The position numbers and the translations under genes were made by a program. From Akkermansia muciniphila (lineage in GTDB: Bacteria > Pseudomonadota > Gammaproteobacteria > Burkholderiales > Burkholderiaceae_C): a DNA stretch of 64,000 nucleotides. Where the stretch lies: NCBI GenBank assembly GCA_943331105.2, contig CALQKH020000010.1, positions 62,001-126,000 on the forward strand, given 5' to 3'. A model generated the notes under the pieces. It saw only the letters and a list, made by a program, of their open reading frames with translations, ran no database searches and was not told where the DNA came from. Below, piece by piece: positions 48,113 through 57,698 of this stretch. Every line of letters starts with the position of its first letter. The stretch's first letter is position 1.

Positions 48113-48526
48113 ATGAAGGTGGCCCAGCAATTGGTGTCCCGCCAGCACTGGTTTGCAGTGTTGTTGGGCCTTGTTTGGATGGCTTGCACGGTTTTGGTGC
48201 ATGCCAAGCAGCCCGTTGAGGTGACGAGCTTGGCCACCGTGTTGGTGGCCGATTTGCCCCGCGAAGCGCAAGAAACGTACCAAACCATTCGAAAGGGTGG
48301 TCCTTTTCCTTACGAAAAGGACGGGACTGTTTTTGGCAACCGTGAACGGCTTTTGCCTCGTCAAGACCGCGGGTTTTACCGCGAATACACCGTCAGGACC
48401 CCTGGAGAGCGCAGCCGTGGGGCCCGCCGCATTGTTTGCGGTGGTCCAGTCCCTGCGGAGCCTAAAGCCTGTTACTACACACAAGACCATTACGCGAGTT
48501 TTCGCATGATGGTTGACCGACCTTGA
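48113..48526 (+). CDS. Secreted guanyl-specific ribonuclease (barnase/RNase N1 family)
   Basis: A 137-aa protein with a signal peptide (hydrophobic core VLLGLVWMACTVLV, cleavage near VHA-KQPVE) and a microbial N1-type RNase domain. The catalytic Glu in YREYTVRTPG, Arg in RGARRIVCGG and general-acid His in QDHYASFRMM are aligned as in barnase. Export would put it in the periplasm or outside the cell. A barstar-like inhibitor gene follows at once. Its role could be nucleic-acid scavenging or competition; neither is shown. Confidence 0.88.
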   Translation: MKVAQQLVSRQHWFAVLLGLVWMACTVLVHAKQPVEVTSLATVLVADLPREAQETYQTIRKGGPFPYEKDGTVFGNRERLLPRQDRGFYREYTVRTPGERSRGARRIVCGGPVPAEPKACYYTQDHYASFRMMVDRP

Positions 48527-48551
48527 TTTTTGTTTGAGAAAGACCACGGAG

Positions 48552-48977
48552 ATGGACACGCTGACACGCCATGACCAAGAGGCGCCCCTGAAGGGTGTGC
48601 GGTCAAACATCGTGCAGTCGATTCGCGCTTACCGCGTGAGCGACCTGCAGGAAGCCGCCCAAGGATTGGGGCATCACTTTTTGTACGCCAACTTGGCGGA
48701 AGCCCAGAGCAAACAGGATGTGCTGGATTTGATTGGTGCGCAATTCACTTTGCCATCGCACTTCGGCAAAAATTTTGATGCGCTCTACGACTGCATGACA
48801 GACCCTTTGCACAAATCGGGCCCACAGCCCGGCTTCATTGTGGTGTTGGAGCAGATTCCGGCCCACGTGAAATTCGACAAAGAGGCCCGCGAGCAATTGC
48901 TGGACATCTTCCGTGACACGGCCGATTTCTGGGGAGACAGGAAGGTACCCTTCCGATGCTTCTATTCTTTTCTGTAG
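48552..48977 (+). CDS. Barstar-family ribonuclease inhibitor
   Basis: A 141-aa cytoplasmic protein with the barstar fold. HFLYANLAEAQSKQDVLDLI corresponds to the first helix region and PSHFGKNFDALYDCMTD to the barnase-contacting helix-loop. It would neutralise mislocalised RNase encoded 25 nt upstream. The ATG at 48552 is chosen; the track's TTG start would overlap the RNase gene by 14 nt. The N-terminus is longer than Bacillus barstar (about 90 aa). Confidence 0.85.
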   Translation: MDTLTRHDQEAPLKGVRSNIVQSIRAYRVSDLQEAAQGLGHHFLYANLAEAQSKQDVLDLIGAQFTLPSHFGKNFDALYDCMTDPLHKSGPQPGFIVVLEQIPAHVKFDKEAREQLLDIFRDTADFWGDRKVPFRCFYSFL

Positions 48978-49187
48978 CCCGTTCTGCGCAAAACAGCCAA
49001 GCAGGACGGGCGATTGAGGCACAAACCGAGGATGCCATCATGGCCGAGTCGGTCGAGGAAGGCGAAAAAATGCCCACCGACAAGTTGGTGGATGTCTCGC
49101 CTTTGGCGCTGCGCATGAGCAGCCCTTTCAATGCAGGGTACTGGCTCGCTGCAGCTTGATTCCTTGAGCAGCCCTAGGGGCTGCGCC
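48978..49187. other. Intergenic stretch with one doubtful small ORF
   Basis: A plus-strand ORF from ATG 49040 to 49159 (39 codons, MAESVEEGEKMPTDKL...) has no recognisable family and a weak start context. It could be a short protein or noise. The stretch ends at a strong bidirectional terminator. Confidence 0.25.
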
Positions 49188-49227
49188 ACCATCAAAAAAC
49201 CCGCTTTGCAGCGGGTTTTTTGATGGT
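49188..49227. terminator. Strong bidirectional terminator
   Basis: A perfect 17-bp stem, ACCATCAAAAAACCCGC / GCGGGTTTTTTGATGGT, with loop TTTGCA. It has A6 on one arm and T6 on the other, so it can end both the RNase-barstar transcript (plus) and the convergent thiL-pgpA-pncC transcript (minus). Confidence 0.88.
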
Positions 49228-49249
49228 TTTTTCCTTGCATTGGGCGCCG

Positions 49250-49732
49250 TCAGGTGGCGGTTTGGGGCAATCTTTTCATCAATCCCTCCAAAGCCCAAGC
49301 CACAGTGGCTTGCCGCACCTTATGCCGGTCGCCCCCAAATGTTTGCCGCTCAGCGTGAAGCTGACCGTCGATGCACCAAGCCAGCCAGACAGTGCCTATG
49401 GGCTTGTCGGCGCTTCCTCCGTCGGGGCCGGCAATGCCCGTGACCGCTAACGAGACTCGGGCGGGTGTTCTGTAAAAAGCGCCCAAGGCCATGGCGCGGG
49501 CTACATCCTCGCTGACAGCACCTTCGGCGGCGATGACTTCCGGGCGAACACCCAGCAAATCGGTTTTGGCCGCATTCGAATAGGTCACAAAACCGCGTTC
49601 AAACCACCGGCTGGACCCTGGCAAGTCGGTGCAATGGGCGGCAATCAAACCGCCAGTGCAGCTTTCGGCGGTGGCCATCATCCAGCCTAATGAGGTCAGG
49701 CGGTCCGCTAAAAGAGAGGTGACATCAGTCAT
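49250..49732 (-). CDS. pncC: Nicotinamide-nucleotide amidohydrolase PncC (CinA C-terminal domain)
   Basis: A 160-aa single-domain CinA/PncC protein that deamidates NMN to nicotinate mononucleotide in NAD recycling. MATAESCTGGLIAAHCTDLPGSS, the Lys in YSNAAKTDLLGV and VTGIAGPDGGSADKPIGTV are diagnostic. The ATG at 49732 overlaps the pgpA stop (ATGA), so the 13-codon longer track start is rejected. Last gene of thiL-pgpA-pncC. Confidence 0.95.
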   Translation of the reverse strand: MTDVTSLLADRLTSLGWMMATAESCTGGLIAAHCTDLPGSSRWFERGFVTYSNAAKTDLLGVRPEVIAAEGAVSEDVARAMALGAFYRTPARVSLAVTGIAGPDGGSADKPIGTVWLAWCIDGQLHAERQTFGGDRHKVRQATVAWALEGLMKRLPQTAT

Positions 49733-50277
49733 ACAAATGACCTCCAAAGTGCGATGACGAAAAGGGTGCAAAAGGCGGCGATCAGATCGTCAAAGACGAT
49801 GCCCCAACCGCCTCGCCATCCAAAACCCTTGAACAAACGATCGGCCCAAGCCACAGGACCTGGCTTGACAGCGTCGAAAAAACGAAACAGGCCAAACGCC
49901 ACCAACTGTCCAGTGAAGTCGGTGGGCATAAGGACGAAAAAAATCAGCCACATGGCCAAAATCTCATCCCAAACAATGGCGCCGGGGTCGCTCACGCGGA
50001 GGTTGCGCGCGGTGACCGTGCAAGCCCACCAACCTAAAAGCAAGCCCGTCACGATCAAAGCAGCTTGAAGTGGCAACGACAAGTTGTGTTGGATCAGCAA
50101 CCAAGACGCCCACCCCCACAAGCTACCGACGGTGCCTGGGGCTTTGGGCGAAAGGCCCGAACCAAAACCCAAAGCGATCGCGTGTGCCGGGTGTTTGAAC
50201 ATGAATGCCGCCGTCGCACGCACTGGCCCCAGCTGGGCGGTGTTGTCAGAGGTGGTCGTTGGCCCGCTCATTGTCAT
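49729..50277 (-). CDS. pgpA: Phosphatidylglycerophosphatase A
   Basis: A 182-aa inner-membrane phosphatase that converts phosphatidylglycerophosphate to phosphatidylglycerol. GFGSGLSPKAPGTVGSLWG, DPGAIVWDEILAMWL and the C-terminal GWRGGWGIVFDDLIAAF match the family's conserved acidic motifs, with 3-4 hydrophobic segments. It overlaps thiL and pncC by 4 nt each, the standard thiL-pgpA arrangement. Confidence 0.95.
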   Translation of the reverse strand: MTMSGPTTTSDNTAQLGPVRATAAFMFKHPAHAIALGFGSGLSPKAPGTVGSLWGWASWLLIQHNLSLPLQAALIVTGLLLGWWACTVTARNLRVSDPGAIVWDEILAMWLIFFVLMPTDFTGQLVAFGLFRFFDAVKPGPVAWADRLFKGFGWRGGWGIVFDDLIAAFCTLFVIALWRSFV

Positions 50278-51233
50278 GCGAAATGGTCAAAAGAACGGAA
50301 GTCGTGGTGTACAACATCCCCGTTGTCATCCATCACCACCAAGCCTCTGCCTGGCGTGATGCGGCCGATGCGGGTGATGGGTGTTCCGCTGCTCAAAGCG
50401 GCCGCTTCAACCGATTGCTGCGATGCTGGCGGGGCGGTGAACACCAGTTCGTAGTCGTCACCGCCAGACAATACGCAGCGCAGCAGCCATTCACAGGGGC
50501 AGTCCCAGGCTTGGCGGGTGAGCATCAGCTGCGACAGGACGGACAAGTTCAACTGGGCGCCGACGCCGCTGGCCTTGAGGATATGCCCCAAGTCACCCAG
50601 CAAGCCATCGCTGACATCGGCCATTGCACTGGCAATGCCGCGCAAAGAAGTGCCCAACGCCATGCGCGGTGTCGGGGTTTCCATGCGTGCCCTGGCCAGG
50701 TCAAAAACAGCTTGCGGTACGCTCAAGTTGCCTCTAAAAACCTCCAAGGCCAGTCGCGCATCGCCCAAATGACCGCTCACATAAATGTCGTCCCCTGTTT
50801 GCGCTGTGCTGCGCAAAATGGCTTGCCCATGGGGGGTTTCGCCCATCACGGTGATGGCGATGTTCAAAGGACCTTGGGTGGTGTCACCACCGATCAACTC
50901 ACAGGCGTGCGAATCGGCCAAAGTCAACAGGCCCTGAGAGAAACCCGATAGCCACTCTTCGTCAGAGCGGGGCAATGACAAGGACAGCAAAAAAGCACGA
51001 GGGGTTGCACCACACGCAGCCAAATCACTCAGGTTCACAGCCAAGGCTTTGTGGCCCAAAGACCGGGGAGATACCGTGGACAAAAAGTGACGCCCTTCGA
51101 CCAGCATGTCGGCCGAAAAAGCCAACTGGTGACCGGGGTGGGGTGTCCACACAGCGCAGTCGTCGCCAATGCCAACAGCCGCTTGCCGTGCAGGCCGTTT
51201 GAAGTAGCGCTCGATCAGCTCAAATTCACCCAT
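50274..51233 (-). CDS. thiL: Thiamine-monophosphate kinase
   Basis: A 319-aa PurM-fold ATP-dependent kinase that forms thiamine diphosphate. FELIERYFKRP, GIGDDCAVWTPHPGHQLAFS, DMLVEGRHFL, ELIGGDTTQGPLNIAITVMG and ADVSDGLLGDLGHILKASG are all family motifs, including Mg-binding aspartates. First gene of the minus-strand thiL-pgpA-pncC operon. TPP made here supports transketolase among others. Confidence 0.96.
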   Translation of the reverse strand: MGEFELIERYFKRPARQAAVGIGDDCAVWTPHPGHQLAFSADMLVEGRHFLSTVSPRSLGHKALAVNLSDLAACGATPRAFLLSLSLPRSDEEWLSGFSQGLLTLADSHACELIGGDTTQGPLNIAITVMGETPHGQAILRSTAQTGDDIYVSGHLGDARLALEVFRGNLSVPQAVFDLARARMETPTPRMALGTSLRGIASAMADVSDGLLGDLGHILKASGVGAQLNLSVLSQLMLTRQAWDCPCEWLLRCVLSGGDDYELVFTAPPASQQSVEAAALSSGTPITRIGRITPGRGLVVMDDNGDVVHHDFRSFDHFA

Positions 51234-51267
51234 GGCCTGAGCTTAACCGCAACTTCGCTGGAGAGGC

Positions 51268-51660
51268 TCAGTGCAGAGTGCGGCCCGCTGGTATCGTGTT
51301 GGACGATTCCAATACGAAGGTGCCGATGGCCGCGTCGAAGCGGTGACCATCTTCTGCCACAAAGAAATAACTGCCGCCCATGGTTCCACTTGGGGCCCGC
51401 AAACGGCAGCCGCTGCTGTATTGGAAGGATTCACCTGGCCGCAAAAGAGGCTGTTGACCGACAACGCCCAAACCTTTGACCTCTTCAGAATGCCCGCGCT
51501 CGTCTTGAATGACCCAATGACGGGAAATCAATTGCACTGGCACCTTGCCGGTATTGGTCACCGTGACGGTGTAAGCAAAGGCAAAAACCTCTTGCAAGGG
51601 CTTGCTTTGGTCGGCCACGTATTGGGGCACGACATCGATTTGAACGTTGTAAGCAGACAT
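51268..51660 (-). CDS. apaG: ApaG domain protein
   Basis: A 130-aa fibronectin-III-like ApaG protein. [40 protein letters not shown] and [14 protein letters not shown] define the family, which binds pyrophosphate-type ligands; its biological role is not settled. It lies divergent from rpe with only 29 bp between the start codons and 34 nt upstream of thiL. Confidence 0.95.
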   Translation of the reverse strand: MSAYNVQIDVVPQYVADQSKPLQEVFAFAYTVTVTNTGKVPVQLISRHWVIQDERGHSEEVKGLGVVGQQPLLRPGESFQYSSGCRLRAPSGTMGGSYFFVAEDGHRFDAAIGTFVLESSNTIPAGRTLH

Positions 51661-51689
51661 GGGCCGATGTTAACTGCGACAATTCTGGG

Positions 51690-52370
51690 ATGACGAAGAC
51701 CTACCGCATTGCCCCTTCCATTCTCTCGGCTGATTTCGCTCGCTTGGGTGACGAAGTCAAAAGCGTCATCGACGCTGGCGCCGACTGGATCCATTTCGAC
51801 GTGATGGACAACCATTACGTCCCCAACCTGACCTTTGGGCCCATGATCTGCCAAGCTCTGAAGCCGCACGCCATAACAGCGGCAGGCGTGGCGGTGCCAA
51901 TCGATGTCCATTTGATGGTCTCGCCCGTGGACGCCTTGGCCGCGTCTTTTGCCGATGCCGGAGCGGACCTCGTCAGCTTCCATCCTGATGCCAGTGGGCA
52001 TGTACACCGCAGCATTCAGGCCATCAAAGCCAAGGGCGTGAAGGCGGGTTTGGTGTTCAACCCGGCAGAACCGCTCGATGTGCTGGAGTGGACCATCGAT
52101 GAGATCGACCTGATCCTCATCATGAGCGTCAACCCGGGCTTTGGCGGTCAAAGTTTCATTGACTCAGCGCTGCGCAAGATCGAGCAAGCGCGCAAACTGA
52201 TCGATGCCAGCGGCCGTGACATTCGCCTAGAGGTCGATGGCGGTATCAAAACCGACAACATTCGACGCGTGGCCGATGCCGGGGCCGACACCTTTGTGGC
52301 CGGCAGTGCGATTTTCGGCAAGCCCGATTACAAAGCCGTGATCGACCAGATGCGCGTGGCTTTGGGCTAA
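51690..52370 (+). CDS. rpe: Ribulose-phosphate 3-epimerase
   Basis: A 226-aa TIM-barrel enzyme interconverting ribulose-5-phosphate and xylulose-5-phosphate. [43 protein letters not shown] and [15 protein letters not shown] hold the metal and catalytic residues; [14 protein letters not shown] binds phosphate. It abuts gph, a frequent partner in Proteobacteria. Confidence 0.97.
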   Translation: MTKTYRIAPSILSADFARLGDEVKSVIDAGADWIHFDVMDNHYVPNLTFGPMICQALKPHAITAAGVAVPIDVHLMVSPVDALAASFADAGADLVSFHPDASGHVHRSIQAIKAKGVKAGLVFNPAEPLDVLEWTIDEIDLILIMSVNPGFGGQSFIDSALRKIEQARKLIDASGRDIRLEVDGGIKTDNIRRVADAGADTFVAGSAIFGKPDYKAVIDQMRVALG

Positions 52371-53108
52371 GTGGGCTTGAGTACGATGCAAAATTTGCAA
52401 GATCTGACGCAGATCGAAGCTGTTATTTTTGATCTGGACGGCACTTTGGTGCACACCTTGGGCGATTTCCAGGTGGCCCTGCACCGCACCATGGTCGATC
52501 TGGACTTGCCCCCGGTATCGGACGCGCTGATTGCGCAAGCCATTGGCAAAGGCTCGGAGCACCTGATCCGCAGCCTGCTGGCGCACCAAATCGCCAGACC
52601 CGAAGTCAAAGGGGTGGGGCAAGCGTGTGCAGCCTTGACGGTGGACGCCTTGTTTGACCGCGCTTGGCAGCGCTACCAGCACCACTATTTGGCCATCAAC
52701 GGCCAATTCGCTGACGTCTACCCCGGCGTGCTGGACGTCCTGAAACACTTGGCGGCCAACAACGTGCCCATGGCGTGTCTGACCAACAAGCCCTTGGCCT
52801 TTGCTCAAGCCTTGCTCAAAGACAAGGCCTTGACGCACTTCTTTGGCCCTGTGTTTGGTGGGGACAGTTTCGAGCGCAAAAAGCCCGATCCTTTGCCCAT
52901 CTTAAAAACCTGCGAAGCTTTGGGCACTTCTGTGGCGCGCACCTTGATGGTGGGCGACTCCAGCAACGATGCCCAAGCCGCTCACGCTGCAGGGTGCCCG
53001 GTGGTGCTGGTGACTTATGGCTACAACCATGGCCAACCCGTGCAAGACACGCCTGCTGCTGCCTGGTTAGACAGCCTTGCCGACCTGCCTGCACGCTTGA
53101 ACGCTTGA
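52371..53108 (+). CDS. gph: Phosphoglycolate phosphatase
   Basis: A 245-aa HAD-family phosphatase removing phosphate from 2-phosphoglycolate. HAD motif I VIFDLDGTLVHTLGDF (nucleophile and acid Asp), motif II LTNKPLAF, and motif III/IV FERKKPDPLPIL with VGDSSNDAQAAHAAGCP. A GTG start directly after the rpe stop is used by the track; the ATG at 52386 is an alternative. Phosphoglycolate arises from DNA repair or Rubisco oxygenation. The rpe-gph-trpE order is common in this group. Confidence 0.93.
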   Translation: MGLSTMQNLQDLTQIEAVIFDLDGTLVHTLGDFQVALHRTMVDLDLPPVSDALIAQAIGKGSEHLIRSLLAHQIARPEVKGVGQACAALTVDALFDRAWQRYQHHYLAINGQFADVYPGVLDVLKHLAANNVPMACLTNKPLAFAQALLKDKALTHFFGPVFGGDSFERKKPDPLPILKTCEALGTSVARTLMVGDSSNDAQAAHAAGCPVVLVTYGYNHGQPVQDTPAAAWLDSLADLPARLNA

Positions 53109-53215
53109 ATACGCCTGCGAAGCGTTGAGCAAGGAGGGCAGTTTGACCAAGCTCCCAAAGTGCTTGCTTGGGTCTCAACCAAAGCGTCTCGGGCCTTTGC
53201 TACACTCTCAACACC

Positions 53216-53311
53216 ATGTTCACCCTCCATCACCATTCCAGCGCAGCCTGCCTGCCGAGCCATTCCCTTTCGGAAGGCCGGGGAGCCTGGCCCTGGCGTC
53301 AGCCAGCCTGA
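53216..53311 (+). CDS. trpL: Candidate trp operon leader peptide with W-P-W
   Basis: A 31-codon ORF in the 325-bp gap before trpE, starting MFTLHHHSSAAC and ending GAWPWRQPA then TGA. Two Trp codons separated by one Pro codon near the end fit a ribosome-mediated attenuation leader. Downstream are GCCCGG/CCGGGC arms and an imperfect AGCAGCTTG/CAAGCTTGCT hairpin at about 53391-53411 before the trpE start; no clear U-tract terminator was found, so control could act on trpE translation. The Trp codons are seen; the regulatory role is inferred. Confidence 0.6.
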   Translation: MFTLHHHSSAACLPSHSLSEGRGAWPWRQPA

Positions 53312-53433
53312 CCCCATCGACTCTGCGGCTTGCCCGCCACCCGCGCCCGGATTCCTTTACACCATGACCGGGCACCTGGAAGAATGAAAAGCAGCTTGCA
53401 CAAGCTTGCTGAGCGCTTTGGAGGCATTAGCCT

Positions 53434-54933
53434 GTGATCACTGAACTTGAATTCAAAAGCCTGGCCAGCCAAGGCTACAACCGCATTCCCCTCATGATCG
53501 AGGCCTTTGCGGACCTGGAAACACCCCTGTCGCTTTACCTGAAACTGGCGCACACCAAAGACAACGGCCAATACAGCTTCTTGCTCGAATCGGTGGTGGG
53601 TGGCGAGCGTTTTGGGCGCTACAGTTTTATTGGCTTGCCTGCGCGCACCTTGCTCAGGGCCAGTGGTTTTGGGGCCGAGGCCAAGACCGAGGTGGTGCGA
53701 GAGGGGAAGGTCATCGAGTCCGCTACGGGCAATCCACTGGATTTCATCGAGCAGTACCAAAAGCGTTTCAAGGTGGCCTTGCGCCCGGGTTTGCCCCGCT
53801 TTTGTGGTGGTCTGGCAGGCTATTTCGGTTATGACGCGGTGCGCTACATCGAGAAAAAGCTTGAAAAAACCTGCCCGCCGGATACCTTGGGCACGCCCGA
53901 CATTCTGTTGTTGCAATGCGAAGAACTGGCCGTGATCGACAACTTGTCGGGCAAGCTCTACCTCATTGTCTATGCCGACCCGGCCACGCCAGAGGCCTAT
54001 GTGGGCGCGAAAAAGCGCCTGCGCGATCTGAAAGAGCAGCTCAAATACTCGGTCAGTGCCCCGGTGGTCAAGCCCACTCAGTCTTACCCGGCTGAGCGCG
54101 ATTTTTCCAAGGCCGATTACATCGCCGCCGTCGAAAAAGCCAAGGAATTGATCGCCGGCGGCGACTTCATGCAGGTGCAGGTGGGTCAGCGCATCAAAAA
54201 GCGCTACACGGAGAGTCCACTATCCCTGTACCGTGCGCTGCGCTCGCTCAACCCCAGCCCTTACATGTATTTCTACAACTTCGGCGACTTCCATGTCGTC
54301 GGGGCCAGCCCCGAAATTTTGGTGCGCCAGGAGCAAACCGAAGAAGGCGCCAAAGTCATCATCCGTCCTCTGGCGGGCACACGCCCTCGTGGCGCCACGC
54401 CCGAAAAAGACAAGGCCGCCGAGCAAGAACTGATCAATGACCCCAAAGAGCGCGCCGAGCATGTGATGCTGATCGATCTGGCCCGTAACGACATTGGGCG
54501 CATCGCCCAGATTGGCTCGGTCAAGGTGACCGAGGCCTTTGTGGTTGAGCGCTACAGCCACGTCATGCACATCGTGAGCAACGTCGAGGGAATGCTCAAC
54601 GACGGCATGAGCAACATGGACGTGCTCAAAGCCACTTTTCCTGCAGGCACTCTTACGGGCGCACCCAAAGTTCACGCGATGGAGTTGATTGATCAGTTCG
54701 AACCCGTCAAGCGCGGCATCTACGGCGGCGCGTGTGGCTACATCAGCTATGCGGGCGACATGGATGTGGCGATTGCGATACGCACTGCCGTCATCAAGGA
54801 CCAGATGCTCTACGTGCAGGCCGCGGCCGGTGTGGTAGCCGATTCGGTGCCCGAGATGGAGTGGCGCGAAACCGAGCACAAGGCGCGTGCCTTGTTGCGG
54901 GCCAGCGAGTTGGTTGAAGAAGGGCTGGAGTGA
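53434..54933 (+). CDS. trpE: Anthranilate synthase component I
   Basis: A 499-aa chorismate-utilising enzyme making anthranilate with ammonia from TrpG. FVLGRYSFIG-like N-terminal elements ([13 protein letters not shown]) and [10 protein letters not shown] belong to the Trp-binding regulatory site; the catalytic half holds [56 protein letters not shown] and [19 protein letters not shown]. The start is a GTG preceded by GGAGG. It overlaps or abuts trpG. Confidence 0.97.
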   Translation: MITELEFKSLASQGYNRIPLMIEAFADLETPLSLYLKLAHTKDNGQYSFLLESVVGGERFGRYSFIGLPARTLLRASGFGAEAKTEVVREGKVIESATGNPLDFIEQYQKRFKVALRPGLPRFCGGLAGYFGYDAVRYIEKKLEKTCPPDTLGTPDILLLQCEELAVIDNLSGKLYLIVYADPATPEAYVGAKKRLRDLKEQLKYSVSAPVVKPTQSYPAERDFSKADYIAAVEKAKELIAGGDFMQVQVGQRIKKRYTESPLSLYRALRSLNPSPYMYFYNFGDFHVVGASPEILVRQEQTEEGAKVIIRPLAGTRPRGATPEKDKAAEQELINDPKERAEHVMLIDLARNDIGRIAQIGSVKVTEAFVVERYSHVMHIVSNVEGMLNDGMSNMDVLKATFPAGTLTGAPKVHAMELIDQFEPVKRGIYGGACGYISYAGDMDVAIAIRTAVIKDQMLYVQAAAGVVADSVPEMEWRETEHKARALLRASELVEEGLE

Positions 54934-54935
54934 TC

Positions 54936-55517
54936 ATGTCGAAAAAAATCAAACTCCTGATGGTCGACAACTACGACTCCTTCACTTTCAACATCGTGCA
55001 GTATTTTGGCGAGTTGGGCGCGGAGGTTGAGGTTTTTCGCAACGACGAGATCACGCTGGAAGGCATTGCGGCACGCCAGCCTGACCGGTTGGTGATTTCG
55101 CCTGGCCCGTGTTCACCCGCCGAGGCGGGTATTTCGGTGGCGGCCATTCAACATTTCGCAGGCCAGTTGCCCATTTTGGGTGTGTGCCTCGGGCACCAGA
55201 GCATTGGCGCAGCCTTTGGCGGCAAGATCGTTCGTGCTCAGGAGTTGATGCATGGTAAGACCAGTGTCATCACCACCACGCAAGACGGCGTTTTCGCAGG
55301 CTTGCCCCCGCAGTTCACCGTTAACCGTTACCACTCTTTGGCCATTCAGCGGGCCACGTGTCCGCCTTGCCTGAAAGTCACCGCTTGGACCGACGACGGC
55401 GAGATCATGGGCGTGCGCCACACCGAGCTGGACATCGAAGGCGTGCAGTTCCACCCCGAATCCATCCTGACCGAGCATGGTCACGCCATGCTCAAGAACT
55501 TTTTGGTGCGACCATGA
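54936..55517 (+). CDS. trpG: Anthranilate synthase component II (glutamine amidotransferase)
   Basis: A 193-aa class I amidotransferase supplying ammonia to Trp[21 protein letters not shown] at the N-terminus, nucleophile Cys in [18 protein letters not shown], and His-x-Glu in [14 protein letters not shown] complete the triad. The track starts at a GTG two codons earlier that overlaps the trpE stop; the ATG at 54936 is an equally good start. It overlaps ltaE by 4 nt. Confidence 0.96.
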   Translation: MSKKIKLLMVDNYDSFTFNIVQYFGELGAEVEVFRNDEITLEGIAARQPDRLVISPGPCSPAEAGISVAAIQHFAGQLPILGVCLGHQSIGAAFGGKIVRAQELMHGKTSVITTTQDGVFAGLPPQFTVNRYHSLAIQRATCPPCLKVTAWTDDGEIMGVRHTELDIEGVQFHPESILTEHGHAMLKNFLVRP

Positions 55518-56590
55518 AAATGCCCATTGACCTGCGCAGCGACACCGTCACCCAGCCCACCGCAGCCATGCGGGAAGCCATGTTGCGCGCCCCCTTGGGA
55601 GACGATGTGTTTGGTGACGACCCCAGCGTCAACGCCTTGCAAGAACGCATCGCCCAACTCACGGGCAAAGAGGCCGCGCTGTTCATGCCCACCGGAACGC
55701 AGAGCAACCTGTGTGCTTTGATGGCGCACTGCGAGCGGGGCGACGAGTACATCGTGGGGCAAAACGCCCACACCTACCGCTACGAAGGCGGCGGTGCGGC
55801 GGTGCTGGGCAGCATCCAGCCGCAGCCGCTGGCGCAAAACGCTGCGGGTGAAATGTCTCTGGCCGATATTGCAGCAGCCATCAAGCCGATCGATTGCCAC
55901 TTTGCCCGTACACGCTTGCTGGCGCTGGAAAACACTTGGAACGGTCACCCCATGTCGCAGGACTATTTGGCGCAAGCCACAGGTTTGGCCAAACGGCATG
56001 GCTTGGCCACGCATCTGGATGGCGCCCGCTTGTTCAATGCCGCCGTGGCGCAGGCAGACGGCGGATCGGTCACGGCCAGCGTACGCCGAATCGTTGACCA
56101 TTTCGACAGCGTGTCCGTGTGTTTCAGCAAGGGCTTGGGCGCGCCGGTGGGCTCGGCCTTGTGCGGTTCTCGTGAATTGATCGCCTGTGCACTTCGCTGG
56201 CGCAAGGTGCTGGGCGGCGGTATGCGCCAGTCCGGCATTTTGGCCGCTGGAGCTTTGCATGCCCTGGCTCACCATGTGGACCGCCTGGCCGATGACCATG
56301 CTCTAGCTCAGCGCTTGGCCCAAGGCCTGCAGGGCTTGCCCGGTCTGAGCGTGCGTTCTGCGCAAACCAATATCGTGTTTGTGGACGTGGCCGATGGCCG
56401 TGGCCCCGCCTTGTTGGCCGAACTCAAGGCCCAAGGTGTTTTGGCCACAGGTTTGATCGGCCTGCGTTTTGTGACGCACCTGGATGTGGACGCTGCACGT
56501 GTCGACTTCGCCATCGCTTGCATTCGCCGTTTCATGGTCCAGCCTTTGGCGACCAACGGCACGGGATCATCCCCGTCTGGTATTTACTGA
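55514..56590 (+). CDS. ltaE: Low-specificity threonine aldolase
   Basis: A 358-aa PLP-dependent fold-type I aldolase cleaving threonine to glycine and acetaldehyde. [52 protein letters not shown] and the PLP-lysine region [20 protein letters not shown] are intact. The ATG overlaps the trpG stop, and trpD follows 26 nt later, so ltaE is embedded in the trp operon. The track start at 55358 lies inside trpG and is rejected. Confidence 0.93.
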   Translation: MKMPIDLRSDTVTQPTAAMREAMLRAPLGDDVFGDDPSVNALQERIAQLTGKEAALFMPTGTQSNLCALMAHCERGDEYIVGQNAHTYRYEGGGAAVLGSIQPQPLAQNAAGEMSLADIAAAIKPIDCHFARTRLLALENTWNGHPMSQDYLAQATGLAKRHGLATHLDGARLFNAAVAQADGGSVTASVRRIVDHFDSVSVCFSKGLGAPVGSALCGSRELIACALRWRKVLGGGMRQSGILAAGALHALAHHVDRLADDHALAQRLAQGLQGLPGLSVRSAQTNIVFVDVADGRGPALLAELKAQGVLATGLIGLRFVTHLDVDAARVDFAIACIRRFMVQPLATNGTGSSPSGIY

Positions 56591-56616
56591 ACACCCATTC
56601 CCATCAGGACGACGCC

Positions 56617-57645
56617 ATGCCCATCACCCCCCAAGAAGCACTGCAACGCACCATTGAGCACCGCGAAATTTTCCATGACGAGATGCTGCACATCATGCGC
56701 ATGATCATGAATGGAGAGTTGTCACCCGTCATGATGGCTTCTTTGCTCACGGGTTTGCGCGTCAAAAAAGAAACCATTGGCGAGATCACCGCCGCTGCGC
56801 AGGTGATGCGCGAGTTTTCCACCAAGGTCCATGTGGCCGACCCCACTCATTTGGTTGACATTGTGGGCACAGGCGGAGACGGTGCGCACACTTTCAACAT
56901 CTCGACTTGCGCCATGTTTGTGGCTGCCGCGGCAGGGGCCAAAACGGCCAAACACGGTGGCCGCAGCGTGAGCAGCAAGTCCGGCAGCGCCGATGTGGTT
57001 GAGGCTTTGGGTGGCAACATCCATTTGTCGCCTGAGCAAATTGCCCGATCGATCGAAGAGGTCGGCATCGGTTTCATGTTCGCGCCCAATCACCATCCGG
57101 CCATGAAAAACGTGGCCCCTGTGCGCAAGGAGCTCGGCGTGCGCACGATGTTCAACATCCTCGGGCCTTTGACCAATCCTGCCAGTGCCCCCAATATTCT
57201 GATGGGTGTATTTCACTCTGACTTGGTGGGTATCCAGGTGCGTGCCTTGCAGCGTTTGGGCGCTGAGCACGCGGTGGTGGTCTATGGGCGCGATGGCATG
57301 GACGAGATCAGCTTGGGCGCCACCACTTTGGTGGGTGAATTGAAAAATGGCCAGATTACCGAATACGAAATTCACCCCGAAGACTTTGGGTTGACCATGG
57401 CCAGCAACCGTGCGCTGAAGGTCGATACACCGGAGCAGTCGATGGCCATGCTGCGCAGCGTGTTGGACAATCAGTCGGGTGCGGCGCGAGACATCGTCAT
57501 GATCAATGCCGGCGCAGCTTTGTACGCGGCCAATGTGGCCAGCAGCATCGCCGACGGGCTCTCACGCGCCAAGGCGGCCATTGAGTCGGGCGCCGCCAAA
57601 GCCAAGCTGGCGCAGTTTGTGGCCTTTGGCCAGAAGGCGGCTTGA
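56617..57645 (+). CDS. trpD: Anthranilate phosphoribosyltransferase
   Basis: A 342-aa enzyme joining anthranilate and PRPP. The N-terminal helical domain includes [18 protein letters not shown]; the PRPP loop [41 protein letters not shown], and [19 protein letters not shown] are canonical. The start [10 protein letters not shown] at 56617 is chosen over the long track extension into ltaE. Downstream trpC is 53 nt away. Confidence 0.96.
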   Translation: MPITPQEALQRTIEHREIFHDEMLHIMRMIMNGELSPVMMASLLTGLRVKKETIGEITAAAQVMREFSTKVHVADPTHLVDIVGTGGDGAHTFNISTCAMFVAAAAGAKTAKHGGRSVSSKSGSADVVEALGGNIHLSPEQIARSIEEVGIGFMFAPNHHPAMKNVAPVRKELGVRTMFNILGPLTNPASAPNILMGVFHSDLVGIQVRALQRLGAEHAVVVYGRDGMDEISLGATTLVGELKNGQITEYEIHPEDFGLTMASNRALKVDTPEQSMAMLRSVLDNQSGAARDIVMINAGAALYAANVASSIADGLSRAKAAIESGAAKAKLAQFVAFGQKAA

Positions 57646-57698
57646 GCCATTTTGAATTTCCCCCCTCTGAGCCTCGGAGCTCGGACAGAAAGCAAATC

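Noticed and set aside
47981-48610. 209-aa minus-strand ORF opposite the RNase gene
   Set aside because: Opposes a signal-peptide RNase with intact catalytic residues; no family features on the minus strand.
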